Shown piece after piece: positions 47,700-58,709 of a DNA stretch of 64,000 nucleotides; the stretch's first letter is position 1; each line of letters starts with the position of its first letter. A model generated the notes under the pieces. That model did not search any database. It saw only the letters and a list, made by a program, of their open reading frames with translations, and was not told where the DNA came from. The translations under genes and the position numbers were made by a program. The DNA is from Prionace glauca (taxonomy: Eukaryota > Chordata > Chondrichthyes > Carcharhiniformes > Carcharhinidae), in assembly GCA_037974335.1 (NCBI GenBank), contig CM075760.1:14502059-14566058 (forward strand), written 5' to 3'.

Positions 47700-49060
47700 C
47701 GAACATGGTTGGTAAGCTGATGGAGAGGCTTCTGAGGGACAAGATTTACGAGCATTTGGAGAGGTTTGACATGATCAGGAATAGTCAGCATGGATTTGTC
47801 AAGGGCAGGTCGTGCCTTACGAGCCTAGTTGAGTTCTTCGATAATGTGACTGAACACATTGACGAAGGAAGTGCCGTGGACGTAGTGTACATGGACTTCA
47901 GCAAGGCTTTTGATAAGGTCCCCCATGCAAGACTTCTTGAGAAGGTGAGAGGGCATGGGATCCAAGGGCCTTTGGCCTTGTGGATCCAGAACTGGCTTGC
48001 CTGCAGAAGGCAGAGAGTGGTTGTGGATGGGTCTTTTTCGGAATGGAGGTCAGTCACCAGTGGGGTGCCCCAGGGATCTGTTCTGGGACCCTTGTTGTTT
48101 GTCATTTTCATAAATGACCTGGATGAGGAAGTGGAGGGATGGGTTAGCAAGTTCGCTGATGACACGAAGGTCGGCGGTGTTGTGGATGGTCTGGAAGGAT
48201 GTCAAAAGTTGCAGCAGGACATAGATAGGATGCAGGAATGGGCGGAGAAGTGGCAGATGGACTTCAACGCGGATAAATGTGTAGTAGTCCATTTCGGCAG
48301 AACCAACGGGATGAACGAGTACACTATTAAGGGCAGGGGTCTTAGTAGCGTTGAAGAGCAGAAGGATCTCGGGGTCCGGGTTCACAGGACTCTTAAATCG
48401 GCCTCGCAGGTGGAGGAGGTGGTCAAGAAGGCGTATGGTGTACTGGCCTTCATTAATCGAGGGATTGAGTTTAGGAGTCGGGAGGTAATGCTGCAACTTT
48501 ACAGGACCCTCGTCAGGCCTCATTTGGAGTACTGTGCGCAGTTCTGGTCGCCTCACTATAGGAAAGACGTAGAAGCTATTGAAAGGGTGCAGAGGAGATT
48601 TACAAGGATGTTGCCTGGACTGGGAGGCATGCCTTATGAAGATAGGTTGAGGGAGCTGGGACTCTTTTCCCTGGAGAGACGAAGGTTGAGAGGCGACCTG
48701 ATAGAAGTTTATAAAATGTTGAGAGGAATAGATAGGGTGGACTCTCAGAGGCTATTTCCCCGGGTTGAAATGGTCGCTACGAGAGGACACAGATTTAAGG
48801 TGCGGGGAGGGAAGTACAGAGGTGATGTTAGGGGTAAGTTTTTCACTCAGAGGGTAGTGAGTGATTGGAATCGGCTGCCGTCGTCGGTGGTGGAGGCGAA
48901 CTCGCTGGGGTCTTTTAAAAGACTTCTGGATGAGTATATGGGGTTTAATGGGATTGGGGGTTATAGATAGGTCTATAGATTGGTGGGGTTGATGCGATCG
49001 GCGCAACTCGAGGGCCGAAGGGCCTGTTTGTGCTGTAATGTTCTATGTTCTATGTTCTAA
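47700..49060 (+). mobile_element. CR1-C LINE, 5'-truncated, young
   Basis: A 1.36-kb copy ending in a TGTTCTATGTTCTATGTTCT tail. Its long frame is open. It lies inside the bidirectional promoter that once separated the dead arm at 46920 from ZNF-7. Confidence 0.93.
47704..48970 (+). CDS. CR1-C ORF2 fragment: reverse transcriptase (about 421 codons)
   Basis: Uninterrupted frame: [80 protein letters not shown], the catalytic [53 protein letters not shown], and an end at DEYMGFNGIGGYR. The N-terminal third of ORF2 is lost. It has only few differences from the copy at 31557-32675. Confidence 0.86.
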
Positions 49061-49069
49061 CATCGGGAG

Positions 49070-49347
49070 CCCCGAATTAAATCAGCCAATAGGAATCACT
49101 CTGCTCCGCGGTGACGTCTCCGGATTCTAGTGCGCAGGCGCGCGGACCCGGGAGCCCCGCCCCCACCCGTTGTTCCCCTTCTCCTCCTCGAGCCAAGGTT
49201 TCCAGACAAGCGGCTGGCGGCTCCGGCCAGAGCGAGGAGCCGCTTGCGGATCTCCCCTCCCCCCGGCCCAGGAGTGCGCATGTCCAAGGGAGAAGGCAAC
49301 CTGCGCATGTGCGGGGCTGTTCCCACCCTCCGTGACCAGCGAGCTGA
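49070..49347. promoter_or_regulatory. ZNF-7 promoter, GC-rich
   Basis: CCAATAGGAATCACTCTGCT, GCGGTGACGTC (half CRE) and AGCCCCGCCCCCACCCG parallel 10940-11040 and 60520-60620. It is flanked by young insertions on both sides: CR1-C to the left, and to the right a SINE that separates it from the first-exon sequence. Confidence 0.65.
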
Positions 49348-49685
49348 GATAGAACATAGAACCCTACAGTGCAGAAACAGGCCCTTCGGCCCATCGAGTC
49401 TGCACCGAACACAATCCCACCCAGACCCTATCCCCATATCCCTACACATTTACCTGCTAATCCGTCTAACCTACACATCCCAGGACACTAAGGGGCAATT
49501 TTAGCATAGCCAATGAACCTAACCCGCACATCTTTGGACTGTGGGAGGAAACCGGAGCACCCGGAGAAAACCCACGCAGACACGAGGAGAATGTGCAAAC
49601 TCCACACAGGCAGTGACCCGAGCCAGGAATCGAACCCAGGACCCTGGAGCTGTGAAGCAGCAGTGCTAACCACTGTGCTACCGTG
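49348..49685 (-). mobile_element. tRNA-headed SINE inside the ZNF-7 promoter
   Basis: Tail at the left (ATAGAACCCTACAGTGCAGA), head at the right (CAGTGCTAACCACTGTGCTA). Compared with ZNF-2 (11200-11260), it falls between the GC-rich promoter and the CCTCCAGCCAATCAGAG box. Confidence 0.92.
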
Positions 49686-49786
49686 TTGGAGGACCGGAAG
49701 AACTCTGGTCCTCCAGCCAATCAGAGCATGGGCTCTGTGTGAATGAAGATTGAGCTTCAGAAAACTTGCTGCTGTCTCCAACATTT
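49686..49786 (+). promoter_or_regulatory. ZNF-7 proximal promoter, first exon end and donor
   Basis: CTCCAGCCAATCAGAGCATG (NF-Y box), then first-exon text ending CTGCTGTCTCCAACATTT at 49786, followed by GTGAGTAAAATACTTTCC. Homologous to 11265-11350 of ZNF-2. Confidence 0.65.
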
Positions 49787-49889
49787 GTGAGTAAAATACT
49801 TTCCTTCCCCCACCCCCTTTCCATTTCTTATTATTTCCAGTTCTGTAATATATTACTGTAGCCACATTATATATTTCCAGTCATAAAGT

Positions 49890-50470
49890 CATTGCAGCAC
49901 AGGAGTCTATTGGGCAACTCGAGTCATGGAATCCCTGCAGTGCAGAAGGAGGCCTTTCGGCCCATCAAGTCTGCACTGACTCTCCAACAGAGCATTCTTC
50001 AGAGACTCTCTCCCTGTAGTACGACGGATTTATCCTGCTAATTCCCCAACCCACACATCCTGGGACACTAAGTGGCAATTGAGCATGGCTAATCAACCTA
50101 ACCTGTACATCTTATGGACAGTAAGAAGTCTCACAATACCAGGTTGAAGTCCAACAGGTTTATTTGATGGAACGAGTTTTCGGAGCACTGCTCCCACCCC
50201 AGTCCAACCTCAACATCTCCACATCACCTTATAGACCGCAGATTGATTCTTTACAGAACGAACCAATCAGTCCTTTTCTTTCCCTCTATCAACATTCCTC
50301 TACAAGTTTTATTTCCTTCAAGCGCCCACCCAATTTCATTTTGAAATTATTGAACATCTTCTGTTTCACCATCCTCATAGGCAGCGAGTTCTAGATTTGT
50401 GCTCTGCCGACCTAGATATTAATCTTCCTCAAATCCCCGTTCTACCACTACTCAAGTAATAATGTCCTGT
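49890..50470 (-). mobile_element. SINE fragment, PLE end and CR1 relic in ZNF-7 intron 1
   Basis: About 49920-50116 is an inverted SINE without its head. About 50117-50222 is a PLE terminus (CAGTAAGAAGTCTCACAATA). About 50260-50470 is an eroded CR1 3' end (GCGAGTTCTAGATTTGTGCT). All lie in the 0.98-kb intron. Confidence 0.75.
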
Positions 50471-50509
50471 TTATTATACTTTTATCCAGTATTATAGACA
50501 TCTGTCTGG

Positions 50510-50770
50510 CAGCCTGCATGGAGATTTTCAGCTCTCTGTGTCCAGGACAGGAAACAGTGAGCATGGGTCTGTCAATCGGCACCTTCAGGAGAATTGGGAG
50601 GGTGAACATTAGATACAGCAGAATGAGAATGGAGGGAAAGTGTTTGGAATGGAGATTTACAACTTTTGTGGAATTAGAGAGGAAAGAATGTGCCATAGAA
50701 AACTAGAATTGTCTGTCCTGAATTTCTATTCTGTACTGACACTGATGATATTTGTGAACTCCTTTTACAG
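50510..50770 (+). other. ZNF-7 conserved intron end and 3' splice site
   Basis: TGCATGGAGATTTTCAGCTC to GTGAACTCCTTTTACAG at 50770. The exon begins GATATCAGAAGATGAGG. The vestigial finger block (about 50975-51090, AGTGTTCCAGTGCACTGAGT) lies between the exon start and the ATG. Confidence 0.75.
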
Positions 50771-51131
50771 GATATCAGAAGATGAGGATTTACAGACAGA
50801 AATCTCAAAGCAAACGTCACATCAACATCTGACAGAGTCACTCAATTCGCCGGGACCTCAATATCATCGACTCTTGAATCTAGAAGGAGAAATGTTTCAC
50901 TGTTCTATCTGCTTAAGGAGATTTTAAGCATCAGTGTGACTGGAAAAGCATCAAGATACATACACACAGTTGAGTGAGAGTGTTCCAGTGCACTGAGTAC
51001 AGAAAGAACTTTAACCAGTTACACAGCCTGAAAATACATCGCAGCATTCACAGTGGGGAGAGACTGTACCTGTGTTCTGTGTGAGATTTAACTGATTGTT
51101 TAACCTGGAGAGTTACAAGGACACCTGCACC

Positions 51132-51893
51132 ATGGAGAAACCGTGGAAATGTGGGGACTGTGGGAGAGGATTCAGTTTTCCGTCTCAGCTGGAAATTCAT
51201 CAGCGCAGTCACTCTGGGGAGAGACCGTTCACCTGCTCTGTGTGTGGGAAGGGATACACACAGATAATTGACTTACAGAGACACCAGCGAGTTCACACTG
51301 GGGAGAGGCCATTCAAATGCTCTGTGTGTGGGAAAGGATTCACTCGGTTATCCAGTCTGCAGAGACACCACCGATTTCACACTGGGGAGAGACCTTTCAT
51401 CTGCTCTGTATGTGGGAAGGGATTCACTCAGTTAGTTGATTTGCAGAGCCATCAGCGAGTTCATACTGGGGAGAGGCCGTTCACTTGCACTGAGTGTGGG
51501 AAAGGATTCAGTGTGGCATCAGGTCTGCGGAGACACCAGTTAGTTCACACTGGGGAGAGGCCGTTCACTTGCTCCTTGTGTGGGAAAGGTTTCAGTCAGT
51601 TGCCCTACTTGCTGAGGCACAATGTCATTCACACCCAGGAGAGACCCTTTAAATGCTCCGACTGTGGGAGGGATTTCAAAAGCTCTCAGCTAATGATGTC
51701 CCACCAGCGCATTCACACTGAGGAGAGACCGTTCAGCTGCTCTCACTGCACAAAGAGATTCAGATCATCATCTGCCCTGTGGACACACCAGCGAGTTCAC
51801 ACTGGGGAGAGACCGTTCTCCTGCACCGTGTGTGGGAAGGGATTCACTCAGTCATCCCGACTGCAGAAACACCAGCGAGTTCACAACTCATAG
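51132..51893 (+). CDS. ZNF-7: C2H2 zinc-finger protein, 9 fingers
   Basis: 253 residues starting [20 protein letters not shown]. Nine complete fingers fill the protein. Fingers 6-8 are the three-finger cassette also present twice in ZNF-2 (LLRHNVIH, then KCSDCGRDFKSSQ, then CSHCTKRFRSSSALWTH, with QERPF and EERPF linkers). The protein ends QRVHNS; the stop codon TAG and the last two residues come from an inverted CR1 tail that begins here, in place of the usual VHK ending. At least the 3' UTR, and possibly further fingers, were displaced. Promoter, first exon and splice sites are visible from 49070. No effector domain is present. It is expected to bind DNA in the nucleus; target unknown. Confidence 0.88.
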   Translation: MEKPWKCGDCGRGFSFPSQLEIHQRSHSGERPFTCSVCGKGYTQIIDLQRHQRVHTGERPFKCSVCGKGFTRLSSLQRHHRFHTGERPFICSVCGKGFTQLVDLQSHQRVHTGERPFTCTECGKGFSVASGLRRHQLVHTGERPFTCSLCGKGFSQLPYLLRHNVIHTQERPFKCSDCGRDFKSSQLMMSHQRIHTEERPFSCSHCTKRFRSSSALWTHQRVHTGERPFSCTVCGKGFTQSSRLQKHQRVHNS

Positions 51894-52400
51894 AGTCATA
51901 CAGTACAGAAGAGGCCTTTCAGCCCATCGAGTCTGCACTGACAAAACTATACTAAATTTACACTAATCCATTTTCCAGCACTTGGCTGATGGTGTTTGAA
52001 CTGTCAAAACATTCCAGTGCTCATCCATGTGCTTTTTAAAGGTTGTGAAATTTCCTGCCTCTACTACCCTCCCAGACAGTGAATTCCAGACTCCCACCAC
52101 CCTCTGGGTGAAAACATTTATCTTCAAATCTCCCAAAACCTCCTGTCTCTCATCTTAAAATGATGCCACCTCATTATTGATCCTTCAAATAAGGGTTACA
52201 GCTGCTTCCTATCCACCCTGTCCATACCCCTCATAATCTTGTACACCTCAATCATTTCCCCCCTCGGCCTTCTCTGCTCTAAAGAAAACAATCCAACCCT
52301 ATCAAGTCTCTCCTTATAGCTCAGCTGCTCCATCCCAGGCAATATCCTGGTGAACCTCCTCTGAATCCCCTCCAGTGCAATCACATTCATCCTACGGTGA
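51885..52400 (-). mobile_element. CR1 LINE 3' end, replacing the ZNF-7 3' UTR
   Basis: The tail at the left (CATAGAGTCATACAGTACAG) sits exactly on the ZNF-7 stop. The minus frame at 52196-52390 reads IALEGIQRRFTRILPGMEQL, then SYKERLDRVGLFSLEQRRPR. It is an old family, distinct from CR1-A, B and C. Confidence 0.82.
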
Positions 52401-52627
52401 GGCGATCAGTATGAGTGCAAACTGGGGTCAAGTAGGGCTGCATCATTGCATCAACATCTATCCCCACCTTCCTCGCAACAACACGCCACCCCAGCACCAT
52501 GATGCTTCCCGCTGGAGTTGAGCTCATCTACTGGACCATTGGGAAGCTTTCAATGTCCCACCCCACCAGGCCAGAACCAAGACCAGCCCAATCTCAGTCA
52601 TCAGGCTGCAGTATGCAGACTCTGGTG
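52401..52627 (+). mobile_element. LINE of a second clade, left part
   Basis: A reverse-transcriptase piece of a non-CR1 LINE, with VIRLQYADS near 52590-52620 in place of the usual QYADD. It is continued at 53438-54010 after the insertion of three repeats. Confidence 0.55.
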
Positions 52628-52985
52628 GGGGGGTACTGCTGGCCTAGTGGTATTATCACTAGACTATTAATCCAAAAACTCAGCTAATGTTGTGGAGACC
52701 TGGGTTCGAATCCCACCACGGCAGTTGGTGGAATTTGAATTCAATAAAAAAAATTAAGAACCTACTGATGACCATGAAACCATTGTCAATTGTCAGAAAA
52801 ACGGATCTGATTCACTAATGTCCTTTAGAGAAGGGAATCTGCAGTACTTTCCTGGTCTGACCTGTGTGTGACTCCGGAGCCACAGTGATGTGGTTAACTC
52901 TCAAATGCCCTTAGGCAACTAGGGATGGGTAATAAATGCTGGCCAGCCAGCTATACCCATGTCCCACAAATTAAATTTAAAAATG
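52628..52985 (+). mobile_element. tRNA-headed SINE, second family
   Basis: tRNA-like head TACTGCTGGCCTAGTGGTAT with box B GGGTTCGAATCCCACC, then ACTGATGACCATGAAACCAT, and the end GGGATGGGTAATAAATGCTG with CATGTCCCACAAATTAAAT. Relics of the family lie in the introns of ZNF-4 and ZNF-6. Confidence 0.88.
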
Positions 52986-53437
52986 CCTATTTGATTTATT
53001 ATTGTCACGTATTCGTGTACAGTGAAAAGTATTGTTTCTTATGCTATACAGACAGAGCACACTGTACAAAGGGAAGGAAAGGAGAGAATGCAGTATGTTA
53101 CAGTCAGAGGTGTATGTGTTAGGTCCACTCAAAAGTCTGATGGCAGCATGCAAGAAGCTGTTTTTGAGTCAGTTGATACATATCCTCAGACTTTTGTCTC
53201 TTTTTCTCAATGGACGAAGATGGAAGAGAGAATGTCCGGGGTGCATGGGGTTACTTAATAATGATGACTGCTTTTCCAAGGCAGTGGGAGACTTGTTTGA
53301 GTGAGGGATTGGGCTTTGTTCACAATCTGGGTTTGTCTGTGTGCACACTCAGAGGCTGATCCAGGGGATTCTCACAGTAACTTTATTGTAGCATTAACGT
53401 AAGCCTATTTGTGACAGCAATAAATAAGTTTAAACTT
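52986..53437 (+). repeat. Dispersed repeat and SINE tail
   Basis: 52990-53330 is the plus-strand relative of 20550-20835 (GTACAGTGAAAAGTATTGTT, then CAAAAGTCTGATGGCAGCAT). 53340-53437 is a SINE tail of the long subtype (GGATTCTCACAGTAACTTTA, then GCAATAAATAAGTTTAAACT). Confidence 0.7.
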
Positions 53438-54010
53438 ATCTACAAGCTATCATTGATGCTTCTAGTGAGGCCGGTGAGAGAATGGGCCTCAGCCTAAACA
53501 TCCGAGAAACAAAGGCTCTCTCCCAGCCCACTCCTGCTCCCCCTCCCATCAAAATCCATGTTGAGCCCCTGGACAATGTGGATCATTTCCCACATCTTGG
53601 GAGCCTCCTGTCGACACGGGCAGACATCGGCGATGAAATCCAGCAGTGACTCCAATGCGCCAGTGCAAGCTTCGGACACACAAGGAACAGAGTGTTCAAA
53701 GCCCAAGACCTTAAATCCAGCACCGAGCTCATGGTCTACAGAGCAGCTGTGGTCCCCGCCCTCCTCTATCCATCAGAAACATGGACAGTGAGCAGCAGAC
53801 ACCTCAAATCCCTGGAGAGATGTCACCAAAGTTTCCTCTACAAAATCCTGCAAATCCACTGGCAGGATAGGCATACCAATGTGAGTGTCCTGACCTGGGC
53901 CAACATCCCCAGTAGGGAGGCACTGATCACACTAGACCAGCTGTGATGGGCAGGTCACATTGTCCTCAAGCCCCACACAAGACTCCCGAAACAAGTGCTG
54001 TACTCCAAGC
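53438..54010 (+). mobile_element. LINE of a second clade, right part
   Basis: Frames give ERMGLSLNIRETKALSQP-like text (about 53480-53525), FPHLGSLLSTRADIGDEIQQ, then VYRAAVVPALLYPSETWTVS and SRHLKSLERCHQSFLYKILQ. ETWT followed by HLKSLERCHQ is typical of the C-terminal part of a non-CR1 LINE whose clade I cannot name with certainty. Two in-frame stops are seen (after EIQQ and after ITLDQL). Confidence 0.7.
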
Positions 54011-54234
54011 TCCGCAATGGCAAGCTGTTGGAGAAAATTCCTAATAAGTTTGAGAAATTTTAAACCATTAGGCATTTCATACATGACCAGCATTGAGTTA
54101 AATAACTTGGAAGCTAACAAGGGAATAGTCTGCATATGCGAATGCAGTAAGAGATTTAATCAAGTAATTCTGATTTACTTGTAATTCAGAGATTTAAACA
54201 AGTAATTTTGATTTAAACATGAATTTTCTGATTT

Positions 54235-54950
54235 AAAATGGATGTTAGCTGTATTTTAAAAGCAATTGTAACCTTTAGCCAAAGGCAGGCTGCTGCAAGG
54301 CATGATGGTACAGGGACACTTACAGACAGGCTACATTTCTTCAGAACAGTGAAGCCACAGAATTTGCCAACATTTGCCAGTGAAGTTTCTAACAGAAAGG
54401 TTTTCAAGGCAGCTCCATGAATAGGATTCATTCACACTGTCCACATCAGACAGTGCCTTCTCAGACATGAAAATTTGCATTTGTCTGGTGGCAGAGTAAG
54501 AGCCGATGGGAACAGTAACTTTGATCTTTATAGCTAAGCATCTGGGGTTGCTAAGCAATAGGGGAAGCGGAGTCAGCAATAGAGGAAGGAAGTGTCCAGA
54601 TTCTATGGACAAATTAAACCCCATTGTGTCAGAGGATAAAATGCAATTGGCTAAAGTATATGACATGTAATTAACAATTTTTTGTGTTAAAAATGATTGG
54701 TTCATTCCTAATGAAAGGCGGGAGAATTTGACATGAAGAATGTAGAATTGATCTATCAAAAGCATTTTATGACAGAGTTATTGCAGAGATCAGGATGCTT
54801 CTCTTCTGGAGAGGTATTACACTGTCCAATAATGTTTCCCTTCGATCATTAGTCAAATAAAAGATGTCTTTAAACTGGGACACTGGCTTTCGTGAGTCTT
54901 TTTATTGTCTGAAGCTTTTGGCAATACCTGCTCTCCAGTGGTAATGTATC
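54235..54950 (+). repeat. Dispersed repeat, copy 2 (possible LTR-type fossil)
   Basis: Pairs with 15060-16140. Shared landmarks are AACCTTTAGCCAAAGGCAGG, ATGCAATTGGCTAAAGTATA and GACACTGGCTTTCGTGAGTC. It is non-coding. An AATAAA lies near 54858, about 30 bases before a conserved end block. Confidence 0.4.
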
Positions 54951-55570
54951 CAGTGTATTGAGGACAATGAACTCAGAAGAATCATTCAACACTCAAGCCT
55001 GATTCAATCGACAAACAGTTTATTGAGTTACCATTACAACCTGTAAAATTTTTGTTCTTTATCTGGGGTGACAACGACAGAATTCTCACAGTTATTCCAA
55101 ATTCCTCCAGGCTACATTTAAAATTTCCAGATTTAACTGGTTTGAATAAATCCACAATTATAAACTAAAGTAGACACGAGTTTCCGAGTGATTTAAAAAC
55201 AAATTAACTGACTGCTGAAAGGGTTAACTTTTCTACAGAGCCTAAAGGGGTGGGGAGTGAGCAAAAAAAAATTGGCACTCAATTATGGCATTTTACATAA
55301 TTTTAAAAAACTTTTATACCAACAAAACAAACTTGATTTTAAACTTCATCTATTCATTTTTTGTTACATTCCTCAACCTAATTATTGTGATTTGATCAGT
55401 TATAGATAGGGATGGTAACTTTTGTGCTTTATAAACTGATTTACTCATTGTGTTAGTTCTACATGGGCTCGGAGAATCAGAAGCCGGATTTCTTCATTCT
55501 TACCCTTTTTTTCCTCTCCCACCGCTCCCTCTGTTTTGGGGAGAGTCGTGGGGATTCCAAATCTTATTTT
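54951..55570. other. Stretch without recognised gene
   Basis: AT-rich with an A9 run near 55264. No coding or RNA gene is supported. Confidence 0.45.
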
Positions 55571-55571
55571 T

Positions 55572-55690
55572 TCATAAAAGTGAAATACTGCGGATGCTGG
55601 AAAATCTCTGCAGGTCTGACAGCATCTGTGGAGAGAGAATAGAGTCAATGTCTTGAGTCTGGATGACCCTTTGTAAGAGCTCTTATGAAC
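55572..55690 (-). mobile_element. Short retroposon copy
   Basis: ATACTGCGGATGCTGGAAAA, then TCTGACAGCATCTGTGGAGA. An inverted member of the family at 10387, directly before CR1-A. Confidence 0.7.
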
Positions 55691-55754
55691 TGTCATCCAG
55701 ACTTGAAATGGCTCTATTCTCAATGGCAGGTAAGAGACCTGTCCGGTCCCCACT

Positions 55755-57553
55755 CATAAGAACATAAGAAATAGGAGCAGGAGTAGGCCGTCTGGCCCTT
55801 CGAGCCTGCCCCGCCATTCAATAAGATCATGGCTGATCTGTCGTGACTCAGCTCCACCTTCCCGCCCTCTCCCCATAACCCTTAATCCCCCCTCTCTTAT
55901 CAAAAACCCATCAACCCGTTTCTTAAAAATATTTAGCGAGGCAGCCTCCACCACTTCAACAGGTAGAGAATTCCAGAGATTCACCACCCTTTGAGTGAAG
56001 AAGTTCCTCCTCAACTCTGTTCTAAACCGCCCCCCCTTTATCTTGAGGCTGTGCCCCCTAGTCCTACTGTCTTTTTTGAGCGGGAAGAGTCTCTCCACCT
56101 CTATCCTATCCATCCCATTCATCATCTTATATGTCTCAATGAGATCTCCCCTCATTCTTCTAAACTCTGAGTACAAGCCTAGTTTATTCAGCCTCTACTC
56201 ATAGCTCATTCCCCTCAACTCCGGTATCAGCCTAGTAAACCTCCTCTGCACTCCCTCCAGGGCCAAAATATCCTTGCGCAGGTGCGGCGCCCAAAACTGC
56301 ACACAGTACTCCAGCTGCGGCCTCACCAATGCCCTATACAGCTGTAGCAAGACCTCCCTACTTTTATATTCAATCCCCCTCGCTATGAAGGCCAGCATCC
56401 CATTCGCCCTCCTGACCACCTGCTGCACCTGCAAGCTGGGTTTTTGCGACTCATGCACAAGGACCCCGAGGTCCCTCTGCACCGTCGCCTGCTGCAGTTT
56501 TTCGCCACGTAAGTAATAGTCCTTCCTACCATTCCTCCTACCAAAGTGGACCACCTCACACTTGCCAACATTAAATTCCATTTGCCATTTCCTGGCCCAT
56601 TCGCCCAGCCTATCTAGATCCTTCTGCAGACTATCCACACCCTCCGCACAATTTGCCTTTCCCCCAATCTTGGTGTCATCAGCAAATTTCGACACCCTGC
56701 ACTCGGTTCCCTCCTCCAGATCATCTATATAAATGGTAAATAGCTGAGGCCCCAGCACCGACCCCTGGGGCACCCCACTAGTCACCAACCGCCAATCCGA
56801 ATAGCATCCATTGACCCCCACTCTCTGCCTCCTATTTGACAACCAATCCTCTATCCACGGTAACACCCTACCCCCAACTCCATGTCCCCTGACCTTCTGC
56901 AATAACCTCTTTTGAGGTACCTTGTCAAACGCCTTCTGAAAATCCAGAAAGACCACATCCACCGGCTCTCCTCTATCCACTGCCCTAGACACATCCTCAT
57001 AGAACTCCAGTAAATTTGTCAGACACGACTTCCCTTTAATGAAACCGTGTTGCGTCCGCCCTATCAAGCAATTTCCCTCAAGATGCCTCGCTATTTCCTC
57101 CTTAATGACGGATTCTAACATTTTACCTACCACAGACGTTAAACTAACCGGCCTATAATTCCCCGCCTTTTGCCTGGCACCCTTCTTAAACAACGGCGTA
57201 ACATTAGCCGTTTTCCAATCTTCCGGCACTTCCCAGGAATCCAGAGACATCTGGAAAATAACCACCAAGGCATCCACTATCACCTCGCCATTTCTTTCAG
57301 AACCCTCGGATGCATTCCATCCGGTCCTGGGGACTTGTCCACAATCAGCCCCTTCAGTCTGTCGAGCACCACCCCTCTAGTAACAGTAATGTCATTAAGA
57401 CCCTCCATTCCTACCACCTTTCCATCGCTAACACCCGGCAAATTATTCACGTCCTCCTCCGTGAAGACAGAAACAAAAAAGTTATTCAAGACCTTAGCCA
57501 TATCCCCATCCCCTACCACTAGCTCAAGCTCTGATTTTTCACTGGCCATGATG
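55755..57553 (-). mobile_element. CR1-A LINE, 5'-truncated, young
   Basis: Inverted 1.8-kb copy with tail at the left (ATAAGAACATAAGAAATAGG). It extends furthest 5' of the CR1-A copies (MASEKSELELVVGDGDMAKV at 57549). The RT frame 57283-56195 has all blocks including [14 protein letters not shown]. It ends at a stop within the SYEERLNKLG region, after which the C-terminal part continues at 56176-55754. A further break separates the 57549-57280 piece. Confidence 0.92.
56195..57283 (-). pseudogene. CR1-A ORF2 fragment, broken
   Basis: 362-codon frame with [60 protein letters not shown] and [10 protein letters not shown] premature stop after GMSYE replaces the EERLNKLG codons, and the remaining C-terminal region follows in another frame. 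The 5' end also breaks at about 57283. Confidence 0.85.
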
Positions 57554-57939
57554 GGGTAAGATATTCGGATCTACTCTCAGAGTTTTCAGTCCAGTATTAC
57601 TTGGAGTTGATTTTCTCACCAGTAAATATTCTCACCAGGTCCTCTGTCAGGGCCCTGCTAAGCAGCTTTAATGGTCCGTAATTGCATGAACTGAGCTGTC
57701 ACAGGAATGTGGTCAAGATAGTCCAGTCCCATAATGCCTCACATTCAATCTGCAGTCCTTCAGTTATAACAGAATATGTGACTGTATGTAGCTGCCTCGG
57801 CCACGGTCAACCCCAACACTGCCTTCCTGAACTGCTACAATGCCTGTAAATACATCCACAGTGCTATTAGGGATTTGAAACTACACATTCCAGACTTTCA
57901 CTAATTAAAAGGTGGATACCAGATTGATATATTCCATTC
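57554..57939. other. Stretch without gene
   Basis: CTGCCTTCCTGAACTGCTAC (about 57821), then ACATCCACAGTGCTATTAGG resembles a dispersed repeat piece. Nothing coding is seen. Confidence 0.4.
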
Positions 57940-58640
57940 AACCAACCCAAGGTGAGTTATCCCAATTTCATTATTGTCCAGGACAATATATTCACAATAT
58001 CTTTAAAACAGAAATTAAACATTCCACTTTGATTTCAGGTATTAACATATTCGTTAGTTTGTTCTTTATTGTCGACGTCAGACTGGGGCTGTTCCCCTTG
58101 GAGCAAAGGAGATTGAGGGGAGATTTGAAAGAGATGGATAAGATTCTGACAGATTTAGATAAGACAGACAAAGAAAACCATTAGCTGATGGGACAAGGAT
58201 GAGGGGGTCAGAGATTTAAAGTTTTGGGTCAGAGATGCGGGGGGCTGGTATATGAGGAAGAATATTTTGGTGCAGCGAATGGTAATGACTTGGAACTTGC
58301 TGCCTACGAGGGTGGAGGAAATGGAGACACTGAACAATTACAAAGGAAATTGGATGGGCATTTGAGGGGGTTTCAAACAGAAATACTGACTAATTATCTC
58401 TGAACTTCCTAACACCCTGTCACTCTGTGATCCTTGTGAAATCTAAAACAAGGTATTCACAAAAAGACTCAAAGAGCATCAGCCCACTGGAGGCTGAGAC
58501 CAGCCAGTCCAGCAGAAAGAAACCCTCTGACCCTCTCCAATGACCAACTGTGAGAATGAACAAAATGTAGTCCTGGATGTGAGAACAGAAACAATAACAG
58601 CAGAATCCAACCCCTGTGAACTTGTTGGTGCCTCAGCAGC
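57940..58640 (-). repeat. ZNF-8 3' flank, inverted copy of 7149-7835
   Basis: On minus this is the ZNF 3' UTR (58640 to about 58400), an old CR1 relic (plus text RLGLFPLEQRRLRGDLKEMD at about 58080-58140) and the AATATATTGTCCTGGACAAT stretch, all in the same order as after ZNF-1. Confidence 0.8.
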
Positions 58641-58709
58641 TGTGATGAAATTCTGAACCCTTTTTTATACACTGAGCAGATTTCTCCCCAGTGTAACCTC
58701 ACTGATGTC
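58619..58709 (-). pseudogene. Out-of-frame last fingers of ZNF-8
   Basis: Below the ZNF-8 stop, minus text continues with an eleventh finger ([20 protein letters not shown], overlapping 58699-58775 in another frame) and a decayed twelfth that ends [14 protein letters not shown]. The latter equals the last finger of ZNF-9. Confidence 0.75.
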
